DNA of 42,522 bases from JBBDIX01 sp050486225 (GCA_050486225.1 JBJHCV010000014.1:1-42522), one strand, 5' to 3'; shown: positions 1-7,637, numbered from the stretch's first letter. Notes: generated by a model from the letters alone, not told the origin. Translations and numbers: made by a program.

Positions 1-54
1 TCTTTGTATCGCGCCTTTCCTGCGTCGCTGGCCAGCTAATAACCACAGGACGCC

Positions 55-147
55 ATGAATCCCCCGCGCACGCAAGTGGGGAAATTTTTTGCGGATTTTC
101 TTGCCGGAGAACTGGAGCCACCAACTCCTGAATTCGGGATTCCTTGA
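55..147 (+). CDS. Possible 30-aa small ORF
   Basis: An ATG at 55 is preceded by an AGGA-type ribosome binding site (CACAGGACGCC) and opens a 30-codon frame ending in TGA at 145-147. The peptide has a central hydrophobic/aromatic patch (KFFADFLAG) and a Pro-rich end. I recognise no family. It lies in the foreign-looking first segment, so its context is unknown, and it may be chance or a leader of the lipoprotein gene that follows. Confidence 0.2.
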   Translation: MNPPRTQVGKFFADFLAGELEPPTPEFGIP

Positions 148-184
148 CGCTCGCTCCCCACCGAGGAGATGATGTGCCGATATT

Positions 185-379
185 ATGGCAGCAACGGGGA
201 GATCGACCGTGGCAAGCAGGAAGCGTTCGGGGCTAAAATGCCCCATATCAGCGATTTGCGCCGCAACCACGCTCGCGCTAACGATGTTAGCCGCAGGGTG
301 TGGCGAAGACGAAATCAGGTTCTACTCGGTTCCCAAGGGCACCGAGAATATCGCGGGCGTGACCGCTCCCCCCCCCCCA
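185..379 (+). pseudogene. Lipoprotein gene fragment, broken at C tract
   Basis: From an ATG at 185 the frame encodes a basic N-terminus, a hydrophobic stretch and a lipobox ending in LAAGC (Cys at about residue 39), then a mature part starting GEDEIRFYSVPKGTE. That start resembles the '(I/V)xxYxVPK' opening of small lipoproteins I associate with Planctomycetes and Verrucomicrobia. A GAGGAG lies about 15 bases upstream, and an alternative ATG at 169 is out of this frame. After Pro codons made by the 11-C run the frame stays open to 763, but its sequence is Arg-rich and is a shadow of the DUF3499 gene on the other strand. I therefore take the gene as truncated at the tract. Confidence 0.4.
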
Positions 380-842
380 GTGGCGCCCCACCACCGGGCG
401 CGGCCACCCCAGCGCCAGTTCGGGGACGCTCGATCCGCTCCGGTTCGCGCCCGCTCTCGGGTGCGGACGTACCGGTCGCACGCAACGCCGCCGCGAGCAC
501 GGCGACGGTGCGTTCACCGCCGAGGTCAGCCGGTGTGGCAGGTGGGGCATCGTGGTGTCGCTCCTCGACGGGACGACGGTCTCGCAACCGCCAGCCCTGG
601 GGAGCGCGCGTGCGCGAGAGGTGCTGCGCGCACAGGTCGTACGACTGCGGGTCCGGGTCCTCGACGAGCGCGTCGAGCCATGCCTCCCTGCGGTCGTACG
701 CGAAACGCAGCGTCGCGACCGCAGGAGAGACACACGCGGGGCGCTCGCAGGGACGTCTCGTGACGCGTGTGAACGCGTGGACGACGGCGTCGTGCGAGGT
801 TGCGGGGGCATGCCCCGGAGAGATCACCGCAGGATGGACCAT
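315..842 (-). CDS. DUF3499 family protein (C-terminus uncertain)
   Basis: This small actinobacterial protein of unknown function is the M. tuberculosis Rv3258c type. The family core is at residues 32-85: C32-x4-C37 (CERPAC), then SPAVATLRFAYD, then YDLCAQH with C71-x2-H74. This is a zinc-ribbon-like Cys/His set. The rest is Arg/Pro/Ala-rich. The start at 842 is the first ATG after an in-frame TAG 12 bases upstream and is a good leaderless start. The gene is divergent from the metallopeptidase, as in mycobacteria. The last 20 or so residues read through the 11-C tract into foreign-looking DNA, so the true C-terminus is probably lost and the stop at 315 may be artificial. Confidence 0.75.
   Translation of the reverse strand: MVHPAVISPGHAPATSHDAVVHAFTRVTRRPCERPACVSPAVATLRFAYDRREAWLDALVEDPDPQSYDLCAQHLSRTRAPQGWRLRDRRPVEERHHDAPPATPADLGGERTVAVLAAALRATGTSAPESGREPERIERPRTGAGVAAPGGGAPLGGGERSRPRYSRCPWEPSRT
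368..378. repeat. Eleven-base C homopolymer at junction
   Basis: A run of 11 C lies exactly where base composition and coding signal change. It is prone to sequencing-length error and to assembly joins. In the minus frame it reads as Gly codons near the C-terminus of DUF3499. Confidence 0.8.
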
Positions 843-878
843 GCGTACACGCTAAACCACATCCATGTCGTTCGGCAA
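843..878 (-). promoter_or_regulatory. Putative leaderless promoter of DUF3499 gene
   Basis: On the minus strand there is TTGCCG (878-873), an 18-base spacer, TAGCGT (854-849), and then six bases before the ATG at 842. A -10 box this close to the start codon would place transcription start on the A of the ATG, giving a leaderless mRNA, which is common in actinobacteria. No Shine-Dalgarno sequence is visible. The prediction is by eye only. Confidence 0.4.
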
Positions 879-968
879 GCAGGCACGACCGTGTGTACGT
901 GCGCGGGGCGTCAGCGAGCCGTTCGGCGTAGGGTTGGTGTGACTGCTCCCGACCGCCCTGAGGCGACG

Positions 969-1403
969 ATGACAAGACGCGACCGCCGCGGGCGCCATCG
1001 CCACACCCCCGTCGACCGTCGCAGACGACCCGAGGACGGGTTCCGCGCGTCGAGCGCGGCCCGTTTCGACCGGCTCGTGTCCTCGGCGTTCGACCGACTT
1101 CCGCGGGACCTCGTCGAACACATGGACAACGTCCAGATCACGGTGGTCGACGTGCCATCGGAGGACCCCGCGGGGCATGGCGAGGAGATCCTGCTGGGCC
1201 TCTACGAGGGAGTCCCACGGACCGAGCGCGCGCTCGGCGAGGCGATGCTGCCCGATCGCATCACCCTGTTCCGACGTCCTCTGGAGCTGAGGGCCGCCTC
1301 GGGACGAGACCTCGCAGAACTCGTGCGCGACACGGTCATCCACGAGATCGCGCACCACTTCGGCATCGACGACGACCGACTCGACGATCTCGGCTGGGCC
1401 TGA
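969..1403 (+). CDS. Zincin-like metallopeptidase family protein
   Basis: This is a predicted small zinc metallopeptidase of the Zincin_1 (MPN-unrelated) family, Rv3259 type, of about 144 aa. The zinc-binding HEIAHHFGI motif is at residues 125-133 near the C-terminus, followed by a conserved Asp-rich tail (DDDRLDDLGW). The middle segment 'ILLGLYEGVP...LPDRITLFRRPLE' is typical of the family. The basic N-terminus is poorly conserved. I chose the ATG at 969; a GTG at 939 is an alternative, and the much longer in-frame extension back to 552 overlaps DUF3499 and looks non-coding. The gene sits divergently from DUF3499, as in mycobacteria and streptomycetes. The physiological substrate is unknown. 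Confidence 0.85.
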   Translation: MTRRDRRGRHRHTPVDRRRRPEDGFRASSAARFDRLVSSAFDRLPRDLVEHMDNVQITVVDVPSEDPAGHGEEILLGLYEGVPRTERALGEAMLPDRITLFRRPLELRAASGRDLAELVRDTVIHEIAHHFGIDDDRLDDLGWA

Positions 1404-1420
1404 GTCGCGCCCGCCGCGGA

Positions 1421-3121
1421 TCAGTCCCCGCCCGCGCCCGTGTCGTCGGTGTCCTCGACGTCGTCCTCGTCCGCTTCGTCCTCGTCGGGCGCACCGTTCC
1501 CTGGGCCGTCCCCGGGAACGACGCTCGACGGAGGTGTCCCGAACCGCGGCGGCGTGCTGTCCGCCACCTCGGGATCATCGAAGGGCGTCCCGGCGAACGG
1601 GAACAGGTCCTCGCGTGGCTGGATGCCGAGTCGAGTCCCGAGCCGCGCGACCAGCCCGTCCACGCGCACGGCGGTCAGCGCCCGACCCTCGGCCGTCCAG
1701 TCGGTCGCAGACACTCCGGGCACCGCGACGAGTCGACGCGGACCCGCGACGGCACCGCCCACGCGCGTGGCCACGATGTCCCGGTCCGCAGTGACGAACG
1801 CCGTCCAGTTGGACGAGGCCTCGATCCAGGGGCCGAGGTCGACTGCCGCCCGAGCCCCGGGACCGACCACCAGCCCCTGCAGTTGCGGCGGCTGCTGCGG
1901 CCCCTGGCCGGTCTGGATGGTGACGTCGACCCGAGCGGCGGCGCTGCCCGGGTTCACGAGGTGGAGCTGTTCCTCACGGCCCTCGGGTTCCGCGCCGGCG
2001 ATCACCCAGTCGCGCGACGGTTGCGTGGCGATCTGGATCGCGAACCCGGTCCGATCGACGGGCGAGCCCGCGACGAGGGTCGCTGCGGACATCACCACCG
2101 GGACGCCGTCGGAGCGGGCCGTGACCCCGACGACCTGTTCGTCCGGGAAGGTTCCCGCGAGGTCCACCCGCTCCATGGACCCCGGGGCCACGGACCGTTC
2201 CTCGAATCCGTCCGGGATCAGCCCGCCGTCGAGCGTGTGGTACGTCAGTTCGACGTTGGCGGTCCGCTCGGTCGGGTTGACGATCCACAGCCAGCTCGTC
2301 CGCTGTGGCGCGTCCACCAGCCAACCGATGCTCTGAAGTTCCCGAGGTTCGCCACCGGCCTGCAGGACCGAGGCGCCGTCGACACCGCCGATGGCCGACC
2401 GAACCAGCTGCATCCCCTCCACCACGACCCGTCCCGTGGCGACCCGGACCACGGCGGAGAGGTCGTCACGTTCGGGCAGCGCCTCGTTGACGACGACCTC
2501 GACCGTGCTGCGGGCGGACACGCTGACGTTCTGAAGGGCCAGCGGCGCCTCCGCTCCCTCCGGGGTCAGGAACCGCAGCCCCACCGAGGCATCGGTGTCG
2601 TGCGGGTTGGACAGGCGCAGGATGGCCTCGTGTCCCCCGGAGGTGACCAGCCCCGGAACGACCCACTCGCGTGCGGGACCGGCCACGCAGCCTCCGGCGA
2701 CGATGCCGGGAGGCAGGTCACCTCCCTCGAAGATCCACTCACGCTGGACGGCAACGGGGCCACCGCTCCACCGCACGACGGTCACGTCCTCCGGAGTGAA
2801 CATCCGCTGGCCACGCGGTTCGATCCCGGCGCGACCCACGGTCGTGGTGGATCCATCGACCATCTCGAGCGCCTCGACGCTGGCGCTGCCGTCGAGCACG
2901 CCGGGCCGTGTGACCTGCACACGCAGGTCGGTCTCGAGGTCGACGACGTCGGCCATCGGGCAGGTCCACTGCCCCGACGTGAGGACGGTCGACACCCGAT
3001 CCGGAGCCATCTCGGTCGCAGCAGCCTGGCCGCCGCGGTCCGCCAGGGGGTCTGCGACCATCACCAGTGCGGCGACGAGCAACGACAGTCCGACCGCGAC
3101 CCACGTCCCGACCCGCGTCAT
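1421..3121 (-). CDS. DUF5719 family secreted/membrane protein
   Basis: This is a 566-aa protein with one N-terminal hydrophobic helix (residues about 5-25, VGTWVAVGLSLLVAALVMVA), so it is exported or anchored with its bulk outside. The body is a series of beta-rich, Ig-like modules with recurring 'hhNPxxxxAxVxh' segments (for example WLWIVNPTERTANVELTYH and LHLVNPGSAAARVDVTIQ). The Asp/Glu-rich C-terminal tail may lie extracellularly. The ATG at 3121 overlaps the stop of the upstream glycosyltransferase as ATGA, so translation is probably coupled. A longer frame to 3499 is a shadow of that gene. In actinobacteria DUF5719 commonly accompanies this glycosyltransferase, which suggests a shared envelope glycan role. 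The function is unproven. Confidence 0.8.
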   Translation of the reverse strand: MTRVGTWVAVGLSLLVAALVMVADPLADRGGQAAATEMAPDRVSTVLTSGQWTCPMADVVDLETDLRVQVTRPGVLDGSASVEALEMVDGSTTTVGRAGIEPRGQRMFTPEDVTVVRWSGGPVAVQREWIFEGGDLPPGIVAGGCVAGPAREWVVPGLVTSGGHEAILRLSNPHDTDASVGLRFLTPEGAEAPLALQNVSVSARSTVEVVVNEALPERDDLSAVVRVATGRVVVEGMQLVRSAIGGVDGASVLQAGGEPRELQSIGWLVDAPQRTSWLWIVNPTERTANVELTYHTLDGGLIPDGFEERSVAPGSMERVDLAGTFPDEQVVGVTARSDGVPVVMSAATLVAGSPVDRTGFAIQIATQPSRDWVIAGAEPEGREEQLHLVNPGSAAARVDVTIQTGQGPQQPPQLQGLVVGPGARAAVDLGPWIEASSNWTAFVTADRDIVATRVGGAVAGPRRLVAVPGVSATDWTAEGRALTAVRVDGLVARLGTRLGIQPREDLFPFAGTPFDDPEVADSTPPRFGTPPSSVVPGDGPGNGAPDEDEADEDDVEDTDDTGAGGD

Positions 3122-6100
3122 CGTCCCGACTCCTTCGCGGGCAGCTGCGGCTCGGCTCCCGGCACGACCTGCGTACGGCGGCGAGCGAACCGGGGCGGAC
3201 GCAGGGCGAGGGAGATGACCAGCAGCAGTGCGAGCAGCTGTCCACCCACCTCGAGGATGCGCTGGGCATCCGCGTCGTGTGCGACGACGACTCGCTGCCC
3301 CGCCGACACCGGTCCGAACGCGACCAGCGGCGCGTGGTCGTCGACCCGGGGAACGGGCCGCGCGTCCGCGAGCGCGCGCCAGAGCCCGTCGTCGTGCTCC
3401 GCGAGGCGGATCGTGCCGTCGAGTGTCGCGGTCGCCCGCAGGTCGCCGACCTCGTCCGGCTCCAACGGGTGGAACTCGACGAACGTGTCGACGTCCCACG
3501 GGGAGTCGCTGGGCGAGCCCCCCACGATGGCGGCCGGCGGGAGCACGCCAGCGACCCGGTAGACCCGGCCCTGCACCACGGGACGCGGCTCGAGCGGGAT
3601 CTGCGCCATGAGCACCCGGTCGAGGTCGTCACTGACGCCGGTCGCGGGCACGACGACGTAACGGATGTTGAGCACCCCGAGGCGTCCTGCCGCGGTCAGG
3701 TCGGCCCGGCCGAGCACGGCGTCGACCGCCTCCTCGACGAGGTCGAGCGCGGGAGACGGAGGCAGCCCCGTCGCAGCCATCGTCGGCCCACGGCCGTCGA
3801 CGACCTCCCAGGAGACCCCGTCCGCCCCGTCCGCGATGACCAGGACGCGGAATCGTTCGCCCTGCTCGGCCGCTGCCTGCACGAACGCTGGCAGGGGTGG
3901 GTCGTCGAGTGCGTACGCGTCGAGAGGTGACCGGACCAGCGAGGTCACCACGACCCCGACGCTCACGGCCACTGCCGTCACGGTGACGGCTGCGCTCACC
4001 TGTCGCCATCCGAACCCGTACCGGGACAGCTGCGCCTCGGCTGTCGCGAACGCCACCGCGTACAGGCCGGCGAACGCGGCAGCCGTCAGCATGAGGGGCA
4101 GCCCGGGCCAGACGAGCAGGCCCGACCGTCCGAGGTACCAGCCGAGGACCGCCCCGACCAGTGCGACCATCCACAGGCCCGCGACCAGACCGGGCACGCG
4201 GGCCACGCCGAAGACGAGACCGAGCAGTCCTGCGAGCACGAATCCCGCGCCGGCGAGCAACCCCGGGAAGCCGACGAGCGAGGGGCTCAGCGCCAGCCAC
4301 TGCCACAACTGGCCCTGGGCGAACGTGCCTCCTGCAACTGTCAACGGACCCGATGGGTCGAGGAGCGTGAGACTCCAGGGCAGCAGCAGCACGACAGTGC
4401 CCGCGACGGCAGCGAGGATCCGGATCGCCAGCGCGCGCTTCCACGCCGCGTCACCGGGTGACGCGAACGTGAGGGCGATCGCCACCAGGGCGACCAGCAT
4501 CAGCACAGGCAGCATCACCGGTTCGAACGAACTCGTGACCGCAGCGGTCAGGACCATCGCGGACACCGCGCGCCAGGCGCGTGCGGGTGACCCGCTGGGG
4601 TCGACGAGCACGAGACCGGTGGCGACGACCGCAGGGATGGCCACGAGCACGACCAGCGCCGTGACCTGCCCCGTCATGAGTGCGGCGATCGCCGGTGGGG
4701 ACAGCACGTAGGCGGTGGCCGCGACGACCCGCGGGACACGGCGCGCCGAGAACAGCTGCGCCGCGCGCAGGGCGAACACCCACGCCGCACCGATGCTGCC
4801 GAACAACAGCACGCGGGGCGCGAGGTAGCCGCTGTTCCCGAGCAGCAGCTGCAGGAGGCCGAGCAGTGCCTGGGCCGGCGAGGGGGTCTGCGTCGTGCCG
4901 AACGCCCCAGCGGTGTGCCAGCCCGCCACGTGGTCCGACAGGAACGCCGTCGCCGACGCCGGCCAGGGCGCAAGCTGTCCCCCGCGGATCGACCCGGGGA
5001 CGAGCAGCGACCAGGCGCCCATGACGACCACGGCGATCAGCAGCAGTCCGGCGATCGCGACGGGCCGTCGTCGCACGAACGCCGCGACCCCGACGTCCTC
5101 GTCGGTCGGCTCGTCCTCCTCGACCTCGCGATCGTCGGACCCGTCGCCGCCGGCGACCCAGTAGGCGATGGCCTCCGAGTACGCCCGGAGCCGTGTCGAC
5201 ACGCGACCGAACAGGCCCCGCAGTTCGGTGTCGGTGCGGCGCCGCGACGCCTGTGTCACGCGGCGCAGGTGCAGCGTCTCACGAAGGCGCAGCACGTTCC
5301 ACATCCACGCGCGCACCGTCTGGAACGCGTCGCCGAGACGCCGGGTGAGCACGAAACCCGCGACCTTGGCGACCCCGACGACGAAGTACAGCAGCAGGAC
5401 CAGGGGCAGCCGCGCAGGTCCGTGGTTGCGGATCAGCGTCGCGAGCGTGTTGCGCTCTGCGAAGTACCGGGGACCCAGTTGGCTCGTCTGGCCGAGCCGG
5501 ACGTACTCGCCCGCCGCGGACACGTGGACGCCGAGCGCAGACGGCACGACCTCGACGTCGTGGCCGGCGATCCACAGGCGCCAGCACAGGTCGAGGTCGT
5601 CACGGAAGACGTGGAACCGCGGGTCGAGGCGGCCGACCTCGTCCAGAGCCGACCGACGCACGAGCATGCCCGCGGTCGACACGTACAGCGTGCGGCGCTG
5701 CTGGTCCCGCTGTCCCTGGTCGAGTTCGTCGCGGTCGACGCCGGAGTCGGCTCGACCGGTGAGGTCGATGGTCCAGCCCACGGACTGCAGCCGTTCGCCG
5801 TGCGACCAGAACCGGAGCTTGGGGCCCACGGCGCCGAGCCGGGGATCGGCATCGAGCGCCGCGACGAGGTGTGTCAGGGCGTCGGGAAGGAAGGCGACGT
5901 CGTCGTGCAGCAGCCAGACGTAGGCCGCGTCGCCCCCGTGCGCGTCGAGCGCCATCGACACCGCTGCGGGAAACCCGAGGTCCCGGTCCGCGACCAGCAC
6001 ACGGTCGGGTCCGAGGCGATCCACGAGCAGTTCACGTGACCCGTCGGTGCTGTCGTTGTCGACGGCCACGATGTCGAGGTCCGGATGGTCCTGAGCCTCG

Positions 6101-6186
6101 AGCGCGTCGAGGGTGGCGGGCAGCCATCGAGCACCGTCGTGCGCGACGAGCACGACGAGCACGCGGGTGGTGACCGACACCTGCAC
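3118..6186 (-). CDS. Large glycosyltransferase 2 with multi-spanning C-terminus
   Basis: This 1022-aa membrane protein has an N-terminal GT-A domain (residues about 5-240). It shows VAVDNDSTDG, a DXD-like LLHDD, and the acceptor-side motif DDLDLCWRLW. Then comes a TM helix near 275, a charged cytoplasmic linker rich in Asp/Glu, and about ten or more TM helices through to residue 800. An extracellular segment follows, then a final TM helix near the end (GGQLLALLLVISLAL). It probably transfers a sugar to an envelope glycan or lipid carrier; the acceptor is unknown. I chose the GTG at 6186 because GAGGAG lies 9 bases upstream (6196-6201). Starts at 6234 (ATG) and 6258 (GTG) would add a Ser-rich tail and lack a binding site. 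It is coupled to DUF5719 by ATGA overlap. Confidence 0.85.
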   Translation of the reverse strand: MQVSVTTRVLVVLVAHDGARWLPATLDALEAQDHPDLDIVAVDNDSTDGSRELLVDRLGPDRVLVADRDLGFPAAVSMALDAHGGDAAYVWLLHDDVAFLPDALTHLVAALDADPRLGAVGPKLRFWSHGERLQSVGWTIDLTGRADSGVDRDELDQGQRDQQRRTLYVSTAGMLVRRSALDEVGRLDPRFHVFRDDLDLCWRLWIAGHDVEVVPSALGVHVSAAGEYVRLGQTSQLGPRYFAERNTLATLIRNHGPARLPLVLLLYFVVGVAKVAGFVLTRRLGDAFQTVRAWMWNVLRLRETLHLRRVTQASRRRTDTELRGLFGRVSTRLRAYSEAIAYWVAGGDGSDDREVEEDEPTDEDVGVAAFVRRRPVAIAGLLLIAVVVMGAWSLLVPGSIRGGQLAPWPASATAFLSDHVAGWHTAGAFGTTQTPSPAQALLGLLQLLLGNSGYLAPRVLLFGSIGAAWVFALRAAQLFSARRVPRVVAATAYVLSPPAIAALMTGQVTALVVLVAIPAVVATGLVLVDPSGSPARAWRAVSAMVLTAAVTSSFEPVMLPVLMLVALVAIALTFASPGDAAWKRALAIRILAAVAGTVVLLLPWSLTLLDPSGPLTVAGGTFAQGQLWQWLALSPSLVGFPGLLAGAGFVLAGLLGLVFGVARVPGLVAGLWMVALVGAVLGWYLGRSGLLVWPGLPLMLTAAAFAGLYAVAFATAEAQLSRYGFGWRQVSAAVTVTAVAVSVGVVVTSLVRSPLDAYALDDPPLPAFVQAAAEQGERFRVLVIADGADGVSWEVVDGRGPTMAATGLPPSPALDLVEEAVDAVLGRADLTAAGRLGVLNIRYVVVPATGVSDDLDRVLMAQIPLEPRPVVQGRVYRVAGVLPPAAIVGGSPSDSPWDVDTFVEFHPLEPDEVGDLRATATLDGTIRLAEHDDGLWRALADARPVPRVDDHAPLVAFGPVSAGQRVVVAHDADAQRILEVGGQLLALLLVISLALRPPRFARRRTQVVPGAEPQLPAKESGR

Positions 6187-6286
6187 GGCGGGCTCGCTCC
6201 TCGACGTCGACGATGCGGACGCGGACGTCGGCATGGACACCGAGCCGATGGTGGGCACGGCAGATCAGCGATCAGCGGGATCGTCA

Positions 6287-6301
6287 CGACCCCGGGGGTC
6301 G
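6287..6301. repeat. Perfect inverted repeat CGACCCC-G-GGGGTCG
   Basis: Seven-base arms around a single central G lie in the gap between whiB and the large glycosyltransferase, about 100 bases upstream of the latter's start. This could be an operator or part of a short hairpin after whiB. There is no T-run, so it is not a classic terminator. Confidence 0.35.
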
Positions 6302-6405
6302 ACACGTCACGTCCAGCGGTTGCGGACGCTACCACAGGGACCTCACGGCCCTGCGGGGACGACGGACGGACGGAGGTGGCCGCGGAGACGCGACCGGCCC
6401 GAGCG

Positions 6406-6672
6406 TCAGGCGCTGAGGCGCCTCACACGACGTCGTTCACGCTCGGACAGACCACCCCAGATGCCGAAGCGTTCCTCGTTGGTGAGCGCGAAGTCGAGGC
6501 AGTCGCCTCGCACCGGGCACACCGCGCAGATCCGCTTCGCCTCACGGGTCGAGCCGCCCTTCTCTGGGAAGAACGCCTCGGGGTCGGCGTCGAGGCACCG
6601 GGCCTCGAGCATCCAGGCCCGGTCATCCGCATCGAACGCGAGCTTCGTCGTGAGTTCGGCGATGGCCCCCAC
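6406..6672 (-). CDS. whiB2: WhiB-family Fe-S transcriptional regulator (WhiB2/WhmD type)
   Basis: This 88-aa protein carries the four Wbl cysteines, C26, C49, C52 and C58 (C-x22-C-x2-C-x5-C), that ligate a [4Fe-4S] cluster. The GIWGG turn follows at residues 70-74, with the basic C-terminal tail (ERERRRVRRL) that contacts DNA. WhiB2/WhmD is needed for septation and cell division in mycobacteria and works with the primary sigma factor. Assignment to the WhiB2 subgroup rests on the neighbours (fbiA/fbiB, DUF3499, metallopeptidase), which match Rv3258c-Rv3262. The start is GTG at 6672 with GAGGAG 7 bases upstream. A promoter with a palindrome over its -35 region is visible (see 6701-6729). Confidence 0.92.
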   Translation of the reverse strand: MGAIAELTTKLAFDADDRAWMLEARCLDADPEAFFPEKGGSTREAKRICAVCPVRGDCLDFALTNEERFGIWGGLSERERRRVRRLSA

Positions 6673-6700
6673 GATCCGCTCCTCACCCTCGACAACCCTG

Positions 6701-6729
6701 AAACTACACGGGCGTCATTCTGACGGGTG
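6701..6729 (-). promoter_or_regulatory. whiB promoter with palindromic candidate operator
   Basis: On the minus strand, TAGTTT (6706-6701) is a TANNNT -10 box with 28 bases to the GTG start. Just upstream, over the spacer and -35 region, lies the inverted repeat CGTCA-TTC-TGACG (6713-6725). No good -35 hexamer is visible, which fits an activated promoter. The regulator could be WhiB itself, the nearby sigma factor, or another protein. Confidence 0.4.
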
Positions 6730-6845
6730 TGGGCCGCACGGTCAAGCCCTGAACCACCACCGGTTGTGCACGAGATGGTCGGACACCACGAGGGATGCGG
6801 GTGCCGCGGGAGTCACGAGTCGCGCGGACCGTGCAGTCGTCGCGG

Positions 6846-7475
6846 TCAGACGAGCCCCTCGAGGGCGTCGCGCAACCGCTGCAGTCCATCACGCAACCGC
6901 GACTTGGCCGTCCCCTCCGGGATCCCGAGCACCTCGGCGACATCCCGGTAGGTGTGCCCACCGAAGTACGCGAGTTCGATCGCCTCACGCTGACGGTCGG
7001 TCAGCACGTCGAGCGCACGCCGGACCTGCCAGTGGTCGAGGCGGAGTTCGACCTCGTCCGCGACGTCGTCGACCTGCTCGTGGGCGTCACGACGCGCGAC
7101 GCGGTCGTCGCGGTTGCGCCCGGCCTGTTCGCTTCGGACCCGGTCGACGGCACGTCGTCGAGCGAGCGTCGACACCCATCCCTGCCACGTGCCGCGACCG
7201 GCGTCGAACTGGTCCGCCTTGCGCCAGATCTCGAGGAGGACCTCCTGGGCCACCTCCTCGGCAAGCGTGCGATCGCGCAGGATCCCCTGAGCGATCGCGA
7301 CGACGCGAGGGCGGATGCGGACGTAGAGCTCGTCGTACGCCACAGAGTCCGCGCCTGCCACGCGTACCAGCAGCATGCCCACATCGGATCCGTTGGCGCC
7401 TCGGTCGAGGTCACCGTCGACATCTCCGTCACGGAGGTCCGCAGTCGGGATCGGGGGCGTCATCGAGAGCGTCAT
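6846..7475 (-). CDS. ECF sigma factor, SigK/SigL-like
   Basis: This 209-aa extracytoplasmic-function sigma factor has region 2 (AYDELYVRIRPRVVAIAQGI to DAVDRVRS-like RRAVDRVRSEQ, about residues 45-120), including the -10 recognition helix EEVAQEVLLEIW. Region 4 (about 150-205) has the helix-turn-helix YRDVAEVLGIPEGTAKSRL. The linker is highly charged. I chose the ATG at 7475 with GGGA upstream; the frame extends to a TTG at 7556 inside the AT-rich promoter island, and an ATG at 7463 lacks a binding site. No anti-sigma gene adjoins it: whiB follows on the same strand and cofD is divergent. Either the anti-sigma factor is elsewhere or activity is controlled by transcription. Confidence 0.9.
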   Translation of the reverse strand: MTLSMTPPIPTADLRDGDVDGDLDRGANGSDVGMLLVRVAGADSVAYDELYVRIRPRVVAIAQGILRDRTLAEEVAQEVLLEIWRKADQFDAGRGTWQGWVSTLARRRAVDRVRSEQAGRNRDDRVARRDAHEQVDDVADEVELRLDHWQVRRALDVLTDRQREAIELAYFGGHTYRDVAEVLGIPEGTAKSRLRDGLQRLRDALEGLV

Positions 7476-7544
7476 CGGTGGTCCCTGCCCTGGCCCTGTG
7501 GCCGGTCGTCGAGGTGGGGTACGACGAAGCATGCCGGCCTGTCC

Positions 7545-7580
7545 ATACTTTGTCAAGTTTTTGTTTAGTTTCTGTCTCGT
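7545..7580. promoter_or_regulatory. AT-rich island in divergent sigma/cofD promoter region
   Basis: A 36-base T-rich patch sits in the 191-base gap between the sigma factor and cofD and stands out from the GC-rich surroundings. On the minus strand it contains TTGACA (7556-7551), a perfect -35-like hexamer facing the sigma gene. The best -10 at 17-base spacing is poor (CATGCT). Confidence 0.35.
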
Positions 7581-7631
7581 TTGGTCGGTGGGGTGGTCGT
7601 GGTCGCCTCGGGAGCTCGGCCTGCTCGGTCC

Positions 7632-7637
7632 TATGCT
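7632..7637 (+). promoter_or_regulatory. -10 box of cofD/fbiA promoter
   Basis: TATGCT is followed by 29 bases to the ATG, including the GGGAG ribosome binding site at 7657-7661. This predicts a leader of about 23 bases. No clear -35 is seen. Confidence 0.4.

Larger units (their letters stand above)
1..378. other. Foreign-looking segment, possible chimeric contig end
   Basis: This stretch has AT-rich patches (for example around 88-103) and mixed codon endings, unlike the G/C-saturated sequence that follows. It carries the start of a lipoprotein-like gene (185 onward) and a 30-codon ORF (55-147). The change in character coincides with a run of 11 C at 368-378. Beyond the run, the plus-strand lipoprotein frame becomes Arg-rich shadow sequence and the minus strand carries a clear actinobacterial DUF3499 gene. 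I infer either a metagenomic assembly chimera at the homopolymer or a real recombination boundary. The first is more likely. Confidence 0.55.

Noticed and set aside
185..763. Complete 192-aa lipoprotein gene
   Set aside because: Only the first part looks like a lipoprotein. After the C tract the frame is an Arg-rich shadow of DUF3499.
552..968. Extended N-terminus of the metallopeptidase
   Set aside because: It overlaps DUF3499 on the other strand, has no family similarity and would lack a proper start signal. The ATG at 969 or GTG at 939 is preferred.
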